Part shown: positions 35,678-47,779 of the stretch, piece after piece
Layout of the letters: each line of letters opens with the position of its first letter
How positions within the stretch are numbered: position 1 is the stretch's first letter
Origin: UBA6054 sp963975575
Lineage (GTDB): Bacteria > Planctomycetota > Phycisphaerae > Phycisphaerales > UBA1924
Assembly (NCBI GenBank): GCA_963975575.1
Contig: CAXBHL010000001.1
Span: 248,001-312,000, forward strand
DNA: 64,000 nucleotides
Reading direction: 5' to 3'
The notes under the pieces: model-generated
Databases searched by the model: none
Seen by the model: the letters and a program-made list of their open reading frames with translations, nothing else
Told to the model about the DNA's origin: nothing
Made by a program: the position numbers and the translations under genes

Positions 35678-38370
35678 TCGAGAAGATCGGCCCCTACACC
35701 ATCATCCGCGAACTCGGCCGCGGCGGCATGGGTGTGGTGTATCTCGCCACGGACACCCGCCTAGACCGGCAAGTAGCCATCAAGGCCCTGCCCCCTGAGC
35801 TCGCTGAGGACCCTTCGCGGCTGGAGCGCTTCGAACGCGAGGCGAGGACGCTGGCGACGCTGAACCACCCCAACCTCGCTGGCATCTACGGGGTCGAAGA
35901 GCAGGACGGCGCGAAGTATCTGATCCTCGAGTTCGTCGACGGCGAGACGCTGGAGGAGCGTCTCGACCGCGGCCCTTTACCGATGGACGACGCGTTGGAA
36001 CTGGCGGTGCAGATCGCCGCGGGCGTCGAAGCGGCGCACGAGGCGGGGATCGTGCACCGCGATCTCAAGCCGGCGAACATCGTGATCACGCCGGACGGCG
36101 TGGCCAAGGTGCTGGACTTCGGGCTGGCGCGGGTGGATGAGCCTGGCTCGTCGAGCACCGGCGCGGTCAATCAGGACGCCGACACGCTGGCGGCGACCAG
36201 GTCACCACCCCCAAGTCCCCAAAACTCCCCGACCATCGCCGGCGCGATCCTGGGCACGGCGGCGTACATGAGCCCCGAGCAGGCCCGCGGCCGCCGGGTG
36301 GACAAGCGCAGCGACATCTGGTCCTTCGGCGTGGTGCTCTGCGAGATGCTCGCGGGCCAGAGCCCTTTCCGGGGTGAGACCGCGAGTGACTCGATCGGTG
36401 CGGTGCTGCACAAGGGCATCGACCTGTCGGACCTGCCGCCGAACACGCCGGCCGCCGTGGTCCACGTGCTGCAGCGGTGCCTCGAACGCGACAAGAACCA
36501 GCGCTACCGCGATATCGGCGATGTCCGCATCGAGCTCGAACGCGCGGGCGAGCACGAGCCGGCGGTGGCAACGGCCCGCCGGGGCGTGCCCGTCGCGTGG
36601 CTCGCCGCGGCCATGGTTGTGGCGGTTGCCGGTGTCGGCGCGGCTTGGTTTCTCAAGCCCGCTCCCGCAATCGAGCCCGCCCCCCCGGTGCGTCTCTCGA
36701 TCCCGCTTCCGGAAGGCATGGAGATCGCCGGGCCGATCGCCATTTCGCCCAACGGCGAGATCATCGCGTTCACGGCCAGTGACGCGTTCGGGGTCGAGCG
36801 GCTGTACACGCGTCGGCTCGATGGATACGAGATCAACCAGATCGAGAACAGCATTGGGGCGTACGCGCCGTTCTTCTCGCCCGACGGCGCCTCGATCGGC
36901 TTCGCGGCGCGGGGACAGCTGCTACGGATGCCCGCAGAGGGTGGGCGCGCGATCCGGTTGATCGATACAACCGAGGACTTCGGCGGCGGAAGTTGGGGCG
37001 AGGACGATACGGTTCTTTATAGCGAGCAGCTGGGTTCTGCGATCAAGCGGGTGGGTGCGGACGGACGCCGGTATGACGACGTGACAGTGCTGGTCCCGGG
37101 CGACGGAGATTACGCCCATGTGTGGCCGCAGTTTATTCCGGGGACGAGAAAGGTGCTTTTCACGGCGTGGAAGGACAGCAGCACGCAGGGTGTTGGCGGC
37201 GGGCGGATCCTGGATCTCGACACCGGGGAGCATCGGCGTGTGGGGTTCGGTAGCGGCGAGTTCGGGTGGCCTTCCCGCTGGGTCGCATCGGGGCATCTGA
37301 TCTTTGAACGATATTGGTCCAACGAGCTCCTCGTGATCGCGATGGATCCCGATGTGGATGAGCCGGTGGCGCAGGCAAGCGCCAAGACACTCCTCACGGG
37401 CGTGCAGGGCATCGAGGGCTCGACGCGGCAGTTGTTTGATGTATCGGACGACGGCACGATGGCGTATGTGCCCGTGGAGAGCGATGGGAATCGTCTGGTG
37501 TGGGTCGATGCCATGGGCGGCACCGAGACGGTGCTCGACCAGTCGGACATCGACTACATGTTCCTCCGTCGCCAGGTCATGATCTCCCCCGACGGCACGC
37601 GGGCGCTGCTGGGCGGCGGCGGCGAGATCGCGGTGCTGGATTTGGAGACGGGGCAGAGTCGCCGGATCACCAACAGCGACGGCAACAAGCTCGCAGAGGC
37701 GTGGTCGCCCGATGGGTCGCGCGTGTTCTTTGTGTCCAACAAGGACACACGCTGGTCCATCTGGTCCGTGGGGCTTGAGCCCAACGCGATCGAGGAGATG
37801 ATCTACCAGGGCGAGGGCGATATGTTCGGCGTCTCGGTGACGCCGGACGGGACCCTTGTGACCGCGATGCAGGTTGACGGGCAGTACGACCTGCTTGTCA
37901 TCAATCCTGACGGGACTACGCGTCCGCTCACACAGACGCCCGAGACAGAGTACCGTCCCGAGCTGTCGCCCGACGGGCGATGGGTCGCCTACGAGCGGCA
38001 GGTGGTCGGGATCGACGAGGTCTTTGTCGTGGATCTCGCGGGTGAGCGGTCGCCGGTGCAGATCTCGCGCGGGGGCGGGAACAGCCCCAAGTGGAGCCGG
38101 GACGGTGCGACGCTGAACTTCCGGCGTGCGCGCAGCGTGGTGCAGATCGGCTTCGCGGACGGGCGGGCGGTTGGCGAGCCCACAGCGGTGTTCAGCGCCC
38201 CCCGCCTCGCCACCGGAATCGGCTACGACTTCTCGCTCGACGGGTCGCGGATGCTGGCAATCCAGGAGGACGAGGGCGCGGTGCTGGACGAGATCCGGGT
38301 GATGACCAACTTGTTCGACACACTCCGCGCAGTTGCAGGGCCGGGCAGCCGCCAGGGATCCAAGCCATGA
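35674..38370 (+). CDS. Membrane Ser/Thr protein kinase with propeller, copy 2 of 4
   Basis: 898 residues, same plan as copy 1. The kinase domain has GRGGMGVVYLA, Lys37, HRDLKPANIV (Asp130), DFG (Asp148) and GTAAYMSPEQARG; a membrane helix (WLAAAMVVAVAGVGAAWFL) lies near residue 310; then a TolB-like propeller with FSPDGASIGFAA, WSPDGSRVFFVS and LSPDGRWVAYER blades. The propeller differs clearly from copy 1, so the ligand may differ while the kinase part is homogenised. The ATG at 35674 overlaps the stop of copy 1 by 4 bases, and its own stop overlaps copy 3 in the same way: the three are translated as one coupled unit. Third-position A/T looks more frequent here than in neighbouring genes. 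Confidence 0.92.
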   Translation: MIEKIGPYTIIRELGRGGMGVVYLATDTRLDRQVAIKALPPELAEDPSRLERFEREARTLATLNHPNLAGIYGVEEQDGAKYLILEFVDGETLEERLDRGPLPMDDALELAVQIAAGVEAAHEAGIVHRDLKPANIVITPDGVAKVLDFGLARVDEPGSSSTGAVNQDADTLAATRSPPPSPQNSPTIAGAILGTAAYMSPEQARGRRVDKRSDIWSFGVVLCEMLAGQSPFRGETASDSIGAVLHKGIDLSDLPPNTPAAVVHVLQRCLERDKNQRYRDIGDVRIELERAGEHEPAVATARRGVPVAWLAAAMVVAVAGVGAAWFLKPAPAIEPAPPVRLSIPLPEGMEIAGPIAISPNGEIIAFTASDAFGVERLYTRRLDGYEINQIENSIGAYAPFFSPDGASIGFAARGQLLRMPAEGGRAIRLIDTTEDFGGGSWGEDDTVLYSEQLGSAIKRVGADGRRYDDVTVLVPGDGDYAHVWPQFIPGTRKVLFTAWKDSSTQGVGGGRILDLDTGEHRRVGFGSGEFGWPSRWVASGHLIFERYWSNELLVIAMDPDVDEPVAQASAKTLLTGVQGIEGSTRQLFDVSDDGTMAYVPVESDGNRLVWVDAMGGTETVLDQSDIDYMFLRRQVMISPDGTRALLGGGGEIAVLDLETGQSRRITNSDGNKLAEAWSPDGSRVFFVSNKDTRWSIWSVGLEPNAIEEMIYQGEGDMFGVSVTPDGTLVTAMQVDGQYDLLVINPDGTTRPLTQTPETEYRPELSPDGRWVAYERQVVGIDEVFVVDLAGERSPVQISRGGGNSPKWSRDGATLNFRRARSVVQIGFADGRAVGEPTAVFSAPRLATGIGYDFSLDGSRMLAIQEDEGAVLDEIRVMTNLFDTLRAVAGPGSRQGSKP
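35935..36257 (+). repeat. 323-bp block shared by three kinase genes, copy 2
   Basis: Identical to the blocks in copies 1 and 3. With copy 3 the identity starts earlier, at 35822 (matching 38515), giving 436 bp shared between these two genes. Confidence 0.9.
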
Positions 38371-41081
38371 ACGACCGAATCGGCTCCTACCAGATCGAGC
38401 GCGAACTCGGCCGCGGTGGCATGGGCGTGGTGTATCTGGCCACGGACGAAAGACTTGGTCGTCAAGTGGCGATCAAGGCGCTGCCACCGGAACTCGCGGA
38501 AGACCCTTCACGCTTGGAGCGCTTCGAACGCGAGGCGAGGACGCTGGCGACGCTGAACCACCCCAACCTCGCTGGCATCTACGGGGTCGAAGAGCAGGAC
38601 GGCGCGAAGTATCTGATCCTCGAGTTCGTCGACGGCGAGACGCTGGAGGAGCGTCTCGACCGCGGCCCTTTACCGATGGACGACGCGTTGGAACTGGCGG
38701 TGCAGATCGCCGCGGGCGTCGAAGCGGCGCACGAGGCGGGGATCGTGCACCGCGATCTCAAGCCGGCGAACATCGTGATCACGCCGGACGGCGTGGCCAA
38801 GGTGCTGGACTTCGGGCTGGCGCGGGTGGATGAGCCTGGCTCGTCGAGCACCGGCGCGGTCAATCAGGACGCCGACACGCTGGCGGCGACCAGGTCACCA
38901 CCCCCAAGTCCCCAAAACTCCCCGACCATCGCCGGCGCGATCCTGGGCACAGCGGCGTACATGAGCCCCGAGCAGGCCCGCGGCCGCCGGGTGGACAAAC
39001 GCAGCGACATCTGGTCCTTCGGTGTCGTGCTCTACGAGATGCTGGCCGGCCAGAGCCCCTTCCGCGGCGAGACGGCCGGCGATTCCATTGGCGCCGTCCT
39101 GCACAAGCACATCGAGCTTGACCAACTTCCCGCGGCCACCCCCGGCGGCGTCCGGCGCGTCCTCGAGCGTTGCCTGCAGCGCGACAAGAGCCTGCGGTAC
39201 CGAGACATCGGGGATGTGCGTCTCGAACTGCTGAGCGTGAACGCGCACGAACAAGCCGACAGGATCGGCGCAGCGCCGCCGCGGCCGGGAGTTTCGGCGG
39301 GGGTCGCGGCCGCGCTCTCGCTGGTGTGCGCGGCAATCGCCTTCGGGCTCGCCTGGATGGTGTTCAGTGACGCCGCACAGCCGGATGCCGCCTCGGAAGC
39401 GCGGTCCCCCCTGATCGTCGATGTCGCGGCGCCCGAGGGGTATCTGATCGAACGGCGGAGCGGAAGGCCGTTGTTCTCGCCGGACGGGCGCAAACTGCTC
39501 CTGGTCGTGGCGCCGGAGCCAGCGGAGCCGGGCGAGCCTGCGGGCGTGCGTGTGCCGTGCATCATCGATCTGACCACGGGTGAATCCGTTGTATTCGAGC
39601 AGTACCCGGACGCGAGATTTCCAGTGTGGAGCCCCGACGGGTCACGGTTCATGGTGGGCACATCGGGCGAAGGCGGCTTCAAAGTGGTGGCCGTCGATGC
39701 GGAGAGCGGACGGGTGGAGTTCAGCTATGTCGGTGAATCCCGCAAGTCCCCGGTGGGCCACTGGTGGTGCGACGACGGTTCCATCCTCTTCGCGGCGCGC
39801 GGACTCGAGCGAGCCGATCCGCTCACCGGCGAAACGGTGGCTTCGTTGTCGTTCAAGAACGATACAGACCCCGGCGCCAGCTATCCCGCCTGGCCGAGCA
39901 TGCTGCCGGACGGCGTTCACTACCTGTACACGATGATGCTCGCAGGCCCGGACGCGGGCCTGTACCTGGGCTCGGCGGCGGACGGCACCCAGCGGCGGCT
40001 GCTGCCGCATGAAGGGGTGCGCGGGCTGTACCGTGAACCGACGGACGGCGGGCCGGGGTGGCTCTACTGGTCGCTCGAGGACGCGATCTTCCGACAGCGC
40101 CTGGATGTTGAGAAAGGCGAGATGACGGGCGAGCGAGAGACCGTTGCAGAGGGAGTGTGGGCGGCGCAATGGCCGTACCACACGCCCTTCGATGTAGCCC
40201 GCGACGGACGCCTTGTGTATCCGAGCGAGACGGCATCTCTGTACGAGAACGAACTGGTGCGACTGGACATCGAGACGAGAGAAGAGTCATCGATGGGAAT
40301 CTTCGGGTCGCTCTGGAACCCGATGCTCTCGAGCGACGACCGTTTGCTGTTGCTCGACATCACCACAGAGCCAACGCGCGGCGACATCTTCGTCATCGAG
40401 CCCGGGCGCGGGAATCTTCGGACGCTGGTATCCGGTGCCCGGGTGAACGAAACGTTCCCGATCTGGGTCGGGCGTGACAACAACAGGATCGCGTTTGCGC
40501 ACGACGGCGATCTGTTCATCGCCTCGTATGACGGCCTGCAGCCTCCCGTCCTCGCCGCCGAAGGGTGGAGCGCGAGGGTCGAGCCGTTGACCGCAACACC
40601 CGACGGAAAGACGGTGCTGGTGTTCTCCCGGTCGGACACGTCCGGAAGCAAGCTGTTCGATGTCGAATCGGGATCGCTCCGCGACTGGCTGGATCTGACT
40701 CTGATCGATGCACGGATCACGCCGGACGGTTCGTGGGTCCTGCTGTCCACGCGGTCGGTCATCAACCAACTCGAACTGCGTCGGTTCCCGGAGGGAACGG
40801 GACGCGTGGTCGTCGACTCCGGCAGGATTGGCGCGATCGAACTGTCCGAGGACGGCCGCCGGCTGTTCTACACCAAGGACGCCGACCTCTACCGCGTCAC
40901 TCTCGACTGGGAGACGCCCGACAGCCCGCCCGCATTCGACATCCCCGAACGCCTGTTCTCCTTCCGAGGCCGCCAATACCGCGAGTTCGATGTGAACGCC
41001 GATGGGACCGAAATCCTGGCCGTCAAGGTGCTCGATCGCAGGGTCGGACGGTCCGTTCGTCTGTCTGTGCCCGCGGAGTGA
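38367..41081 (+). CDS. Membrane Ser/Thr protein kinase with propeller, copy 3 of 4
   Basis: 904 residues from the ATG at 38367, which overlaps the stop of copy 2 (ATGA); open frame upstream of that point is only shadow. The kinase motifs are complete (GRGGMGVVYLA, Lys37, Asp130, Asp148). A single membrane helix (VAAALSLVCAAIAFGLAWMVF) is near residue 320. The C-terminal 560 residues form a propeller with weaker blade motifs (FSPDGRKLLLVV, WSPDGSRFMVGT, LSEDGRRLFYTK) and are the most divergent of the first three. A gap of 68 bases without overlap separates it from copy 4. Confidence 0.92.
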   Translation: MNDRIGSYQIERELGRGGMGVVYLATDERLGRQVAIKALPPELAEDPSRLERFEREARTLATLNHPNLAGIYGVEEQDGAKYLILEFVDGETLEERLDRGPLPMDDALELAVQIAAGVEAAHEAGIVHRDLKPANIVITPDGVAKVLDFGLARVDEPGSSSTGAVNQDADTLAATRSPPPSPQNSPTIAGAILGTAAYMSPEQARGRRVDKRSDIWSFGVVLYEMLAGQSPFRGETAGDSIGAVLHKHIELDQLPAATPGGVRRVLERCLQRDKSLRYRDIGDVRLELLSVNAHEQADRIGAAPPRPGVSAGVAAALSLVCAAIAFGLAWMVFSDAAQPDAASEARSPLIVDVAAPEGYLIERRSGRPLFSPDGRKLLLVVAPEPAEPGEPAGVRVPCIIDLTTGESVVFEQYPDARFPVWSPDGSRFMVGTSGEGGFKVVAVDAESGRVEFSYVGESRKSPVGHWWCDDGSILFAARGLERADPLTGETVASLSFKNDTDPGASYPAWPSMLPDGVHYLYTMMLAGPDAGLYLGSAADGTQRRLLPHEGVRGLYREPTDGGPGWLYWSLEDAIFRQRLDVEKGEMTGERETVAEGVWAAQWPYHTPFDVARDGRLVYPSETASLYENELVRLDIETREESSMGIFGSLWNPMLSSDDRLLLLDITTEPTRGDIFVIEPGRGNLRTLVSGARVNETFPIWVGRDNNRIAFAHDGDLFIASYDGLQPPVLAAEGWSARVEPLTATPDGKTVLVFSRSDTSGSKLFDVESGSLRDWLDLTLIDARITPDGSWVLLSTRSVINQLELRRFPEGTGRVVVDSGRIGAIELSEDGRRLFYTKDADLYRVTLDWETPDSPPAFDIPERLFSFRGRQYREFDVNADGTEILAVKVLDRRVGRSVRLSVPAE
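38628..38950 (+). repeat. 323-bp block shared by three kinase genes, copy 3
   Basis: Identical to the blocks in copies 1 and 2. After its end it continues to match copy 1 for a further stretch (GGGCACAGCGG) at the position where copy 2 differs by one base. Confidence 0.9.
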
Positions 41082-41149
41082 TTGATGGACCAGCCTGCGT
41101 CATTCGAGAACCTCACCAACAGGCGTCCGCGCCGAGCGAGAAGTCAACC

Positions 41150-43996
<2,847 letters not shown>

Positions 43997-44036
43997 CCAC
44001 CGACATCAGCCCGCTCGGCCCGCGACCACGCCCGAG

Positions 44037-45050
44037 TCAGAGCCACCGCTTCTTGCGAAACCACACCACCTGCAACGCCGCCAGCCCCCCCAGCAGCACG
44101 CACACGATCGCGAACCCCCACCGCGAGCCCGCCAGCGGCAGCCCGCCCACGTTGATGCCCAGGAGCCCCGTCAGGAATCCCAGCGGCAGCATCACCGTTG
44201 CCACGATCGTCAGCAGATACACCGTCCGCCCCACCCGCGCCTCCTGCCGCGCCCGCATCTCCTCCTGGGTCACCGCCGCCCGGTCCCGCAGCTCCTCGAG
44301 CGCCTCGCACGCTCGCGTCGTCTGCTCCAGCCACACCCGAAGCTCCACCTGATCCCGCGCCGAGAGCAGCGTCTGCGGCCCGTTGACCAGCGCCCCCAGC
44401 GCGTCCCGCTGCGGCACCAGGTGCCGCCGGTACGCGATCGCCTGCCGCCGGATCGTCGCCAACTGCGACCGACGCCCCTCGTCGTCCGAGTCCTTCTCGA
44501 GCATCTCCTCCTCGATGTCGTCGAGCATCTCCTCCAGGTTCAGGATGCTCGGCCCCATCCGCGTCGTCAGCCCCGCGGCCACCGCCGTCAGGAACGCCCC
44601 CGGCGTCGCCGGCGCCTTACCGGCCTGCGCCCGCGCCCGGATCTCGGCCACCGTCGCGAACCGGTGCTGGCGCAGCGTGATGATCCGCCCTTTCTCCAGC
44701 CACAACCGGATCGAGATCAGCTCGTCCGGCTCCGCCCCCGGGTTCATGTTGATCCCCCGCAGGATCACCAGCAGCCCCTCCCCGAACGCCTGCGCCCGCG
44801 GCCGCGTCTCCTCCGCCAGCAGCGACTCGGCCACCACCGGGTCCAGACCCGCCTCGCCCCGCAGCCACGCCTGCGCCCGCTCCTTCGTCCGGTCCAGATG
44901 CACCCACAACGGCCCGCCGGACTCCGACGCCCCCAGCCGCTCCCACCCCCGGCGCTGATCTCCGAAATCAGCCTCCCCCCCGGGCATCCGCACGGCCAGA
45001 ATCAGGCCGCCGGCTTCATCGAACGGTTTGAACGGGGCGGGATCGGTCAT
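44037..45050 (-). CDS. zntB: Zinc transporter ZntB-like (CorA superfamily)
   Basis: Inner-membrane divalent cation transporter of the 2-TM GxN family. 337 residues. A long cytoplasmic domain ends in extended helices (LNLEEMLDDIEEEMLEKDSDDE), followed by two membrane helices, LLTIVATVMLPLGFLTGLLGINVGG and GFAIVCVLLGGLAALQVVWF. The signature is GINVGG, the ZntB variant, not the GMN of CorA, so zinc is more likely than magnesium. The C-terminus RKKRWL is typical. It follows the TPR metallopeptidase gene by 38 bases on the same strand and is convergent with kinase copy 4. Confidence 0.9.
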   Translation of the reverse strand: MTDPAPFKPFDEAGGLILAVRMPGGEADFGDQRRGWERLGASESGGPLWVHLDRTKERAQAWLRGEAGLDPVVAESLLAEETRPRAQAFGEGLLVILRGINMNPGAEPDELISIRLWLEKGRIITLRQHRFATVAEIRARAQAGKAPATPGAFLTAVAAGLTTRMGPSILNLEEMLDDIEEEMLEKDSDDEGRRSQLATIRRQAIAYRRHLVPQRDALGALVNGPQTLLSARDQVELRVWLEQTTRACEALEELRDRAAVTQEEMRARQEARVGRTVYLLTIVATVMLPLGFLTGLLGINVGGLPLAGSRWGFAIVCVLLGGLAALQVVWFRKKRWL

Positions 45051-45088
45051 GCGGGGAGTCTACCTCGATCCGACGAACAGCCGCTGAT

Positions 45089-47779
45089 TCACCCACCCCG
45101 CAGCGCTCCCAGCCGCCGCTGGTGGATCGCCCGGTCCGGCTCGATGATCGTCAGCGCCACCAGGTGCCGCTCCGCCGTCGCCCGGTCGCCGGCCAGCAGC
45201 GCCATCCGCGCCGCCTGCTCGCGCTGGTTGGCGTCGAACGGAGCGATCGACGCCGCACGCTCGGCCTTGGCCAGCGCCTCGGCCTTGCGTCCCAGACGGG
45301 CGTACAGGTCCGCCAGCTCCGCCGCGTACGCCGGCGAGTTGATCTCCCGCGCGTCGAGGAACTCCAGATGCGGCACCGCCCGCGCCCGCTCGTCAAAGGC
45401 TTCCGCGCCAAGGTAGTGGCGGGCCAGTCGCCGATGAGGGGCGTCGTCCGAAGGACGCAGCGCCATCATCCGCTCCAGCAGCGCGATCTGCGCGGCGTCC
45501 AGCCGGTCGCCCGCGCCGTCGAGCGCCAGCGCGATGCGAAAATCAAGCAGGTCCGCGTGGTCGGGGTGCGATTCCAGCAGCGCGTCCAGCGTGTCCGCGT
45601 CCGGCATCGCGGGCATCGCCCGGTCACCGTCCGCCACACCCCCGGCCGCCTCCGCGATCAGTTCCATCACCCCCGGCGCCCCCTCCGGCGCCAGCAGCCC
45701 CTCCCGACGCAGCTGCGCCTCCGCCCAGACGAGAAACTCCGCCCGGAACGACTCGGGCGTCAGCCCGAGCGCCTCCTCGAACGCCTCCGGCCCGGTCCGC
45801 CCGGCCGCCGACAGATCCATGATCGCCCGGGGCGTCTCCGCCCCCCAGCGGTCCACGATGAACTCGAACATCCACGCCCCCTGCGCGTACGCCAGCCCGC
45901 GATCGCCCGGCTCCTTCGGACGCACGAAGGCGATGTTGATCGCCTCAAGATCGAACAGTTTGCCCTGCTGGTACGCCGCCGACAGCTGCCGCCAGGTCCG
46001 CATGTCCCGCGGCGCGTCCTCGTTGAACACCGCGTTCGCCTCGGTCATCCAGTGGATCACGCGGTTCTGCGTCCGCGACAGGTTCACCGTGTGGGTGTAC
46101 TCGTGCTGCATCACCCGCTTCCAGTCGAACGGCCCGACCGTGAACTTCGGCCCGATCTGCGGCGACTCGATGGCGATCACCGGCCCGGTCGACGCCGCCA
46201 TCGTGTGGATCGACGGCATCCCGCCGATCCGCACCGCGAACCACTCGTGGTTGGGCATCAGCTCCACGATCGTCTTGCGGTCCGGCTCGTGGTCCACCCC
46301 GCCGGGCGCGTCCGACACCACCCGCTCGTGCATCGCTTCGAGCGCCGCCGCCATCTCGGGCGCCAGCGCCGCGTCGATGCCGTCCTTGTAACGCACGACG
46401 AAGTGGGGGTTCTCAATCGTCTTGTAGGTCATCAGCTCACGCACCAGCGTCAGCGAGTTCTGCGCCCGGATGTCGAACGGGTCCAGCGCGAGCGCCCGCT
46501 CCAGCTCGTCGCGGGCGTCGCGGTCCCGCCCCGCCTGCACGAGCATCAGCCCGCGCTCCAGCCGGGGGTGTGACCAGAACGGCGCCCGCTCGATCGCTCG
46601 CGCCAGGTAGCCGTCCGCCAGTTCGTACTGCCTGGCCTCGGCCAGCGTCCGCCCCACCCAGGTCAGCGCCAGCTCCGACCCCGGCGACAGCGCCTCGAAG
46701 TCCTCGAGCATCCGCTCGACCAGCGACATACGGAACCCCGCGGCGGTGGCGGCGATTTCCATCGCACGCAGTTCGCGGTGTTCGGGCAGCCGCCCCAGCA
46801 CGGGGTCCAGCGCCGCTTCCGCGCCGGTCGGGTCCCGCCGGCGCAGCGCCGCCCGCGCCCGGATCGCCGCCGCGTCCGGCATCGGACGCACCTCGCCCCC
46901 GAGGGCCGCCACCCGCTCGATCCGGTCCGCCACCGAGCCCGCCGTGTCGAAGTCGAACCCGTCCACCGCGATCTCGCCGACGATCCGCATCGCCCCCGCG
47001 CTCCGCGGGTTCAGGCGCAGCGCCTCCTTCGCGGCGTCCATCGCCTCCTTGCGGTTGTGCCGGGCGTACAGCAACTCAGCCTCGACCAGCCGGGCCCGCC
47101 AGTCCATCCGGTCCGCGTCCCGCGCCGCCGCGATCCGCGCGAGCAACGCCCGGTTGATCCCCTCCGCGTCGCCGCGGCCGAACCCCGCCGACCCGCGCAG
47201 GCGCAGCAACGCGAGCGACGCGCGGACCGATTCCGGCTCATCCCCCGTGCCCCGCGCCGCGACCGCGTACGATTCCGCCGCCTCGTCCGAACGCCCGAGC
47301 ATCTCCAAGGCCGTGCCCCGCACCCGCGCTGCGCGCACCCCGGACTCGTCGCCGAGCAGTTCCAGCGCCGCCCCGGGATCCCCCCGCTCGGCCGCCGCCT
47401 CCGCACGGTCCACCTCGCCCCCGCCCGCGTCCAGCACCGCCGGGTGGTCCCACGCCCCCGCGATCACCGCGGCCTTCGCGGCCAGCACCGGGTCCGCCAG
47501 ATCCGCGTCCGTCCACGCCCCGTGCTCGACCCGGAGCGCCCGGCGTTCTTCCTCGCTCAGGTACTCCGCCGTGATCCTGGCCCGCACCGCGTCGGACATC
47601 TCGCCGGAGGGTGTCTCCACCGCCTCCGCGTCCGGACGCACCTCCGGCGCCAACTCCACGATCGTCTCGTCGTCTTCCGGCGGCATCACCACGGGCTCGA
47701 CCGGTTGCCCAGCGAACACCCCGCCGAACGCCACCCCGACCGCCAACCCCGCCGCCGAGACCAGCCCGAGGAGCGTCAC
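45089..47779 (-). CDS. Exported TPR protein with HExxH metallopeptidase core
   Basis: 896 residues. A signal-like N-terminus (LLGLVSAAGLAVGVAFGGVFA) suggests export. TPR-type repeats occupy about residues 110-440 and 720-890 (for example EAMDAAKEALRLNPRSAGAM and ARDELERALALDPFDIRAQ). Between them is a gluzincin-like module with HEYTH at residues 559-563 and the downstream WMTEANAVF, which supplies the third zinc ligand Glu as in peptidase MA-like enzymes. Substrate unknown. It starts with a GTG that overlaps the stop of the LolA-like gene by 4 bases (GTGA), so the two products probably act together in the periplasm. Confidence 0.82.
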   Translation of the reverse strand: MTLLGLVSAAGLAVGVAFGGVFAGQPVEPVVMPPEDDETIVELAPEVRPDAEAVETPSGEMSDAVRARITAEYLSEEERRALRVEHGAWTDADLADPVLAAKAAVIAGAWDHPAVLDAGGGEVDRAEAAAERGDPGAALELLGDESGVRAARVRGTALEMLGRSDEAAESYAVAARGTGDEPESVRASLALLRLRGSAGFGRGDAEGINRALLARIAAARDADRMDWRARLVEAELLYARHNRKEAMDAAKEALRLNPRSAGAMRIVGEIAVDGFDFDTAGSVADRIERVAALGGEVRPMPDAAAIRARAALRRRDPTGAEAALDPVLGRLPEHRELRAMEIAATAAGFRMSLVERMLEDFEALSPGSELALTWVGRTLAEARQYELADGYLARAIERAPFWSHPRLERGLMLVQAGRDRDARDELERALALDPFDIRAQNSLTLVRELMTYKTIENPHFVVRYKDGIDAALAPEMAAALEAMHERVVSDAPGGVDHEPDRKTIVELMPNHEWFAVRIGGMPSIHTMAASTGPVIAIESPQIGPKFTVGPFDWKRVMQHEYTHTVNLSRTQNRVIHWMTEANAVFNEDAPRDMRTWRQLSAAYQQGKLFDLEAINIAFVRPKEPGDRGLAYAQGAWMFEFIVDRWGAETPRAIMDLSAAGRTGPEAFEEALGLTPESFRAEFLVWAEAQLRREGLLAPEGAPGVMELIAEAAGGVADGDRAMPAMPDADTLDALLESHPDHADLLDFRIALALDGAGDRLDAAQIALLERMMALRPSDDAPHRRLARHYLGAEAFDERARAVPHLEFLDAREINSPAYAAELADLYARLGRKAEALAKAERAASIAPFDANQREQAARMALLAGDRATAERHLVALTIIEPDRAIHQRRLGALRGG

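Noticed and set aside
33224..38950. Three identical blocks as copies of an insertion sequence
   Set aside because: They encode the kinase catalytic core in frame, without terminal inverted repeats or transposase.
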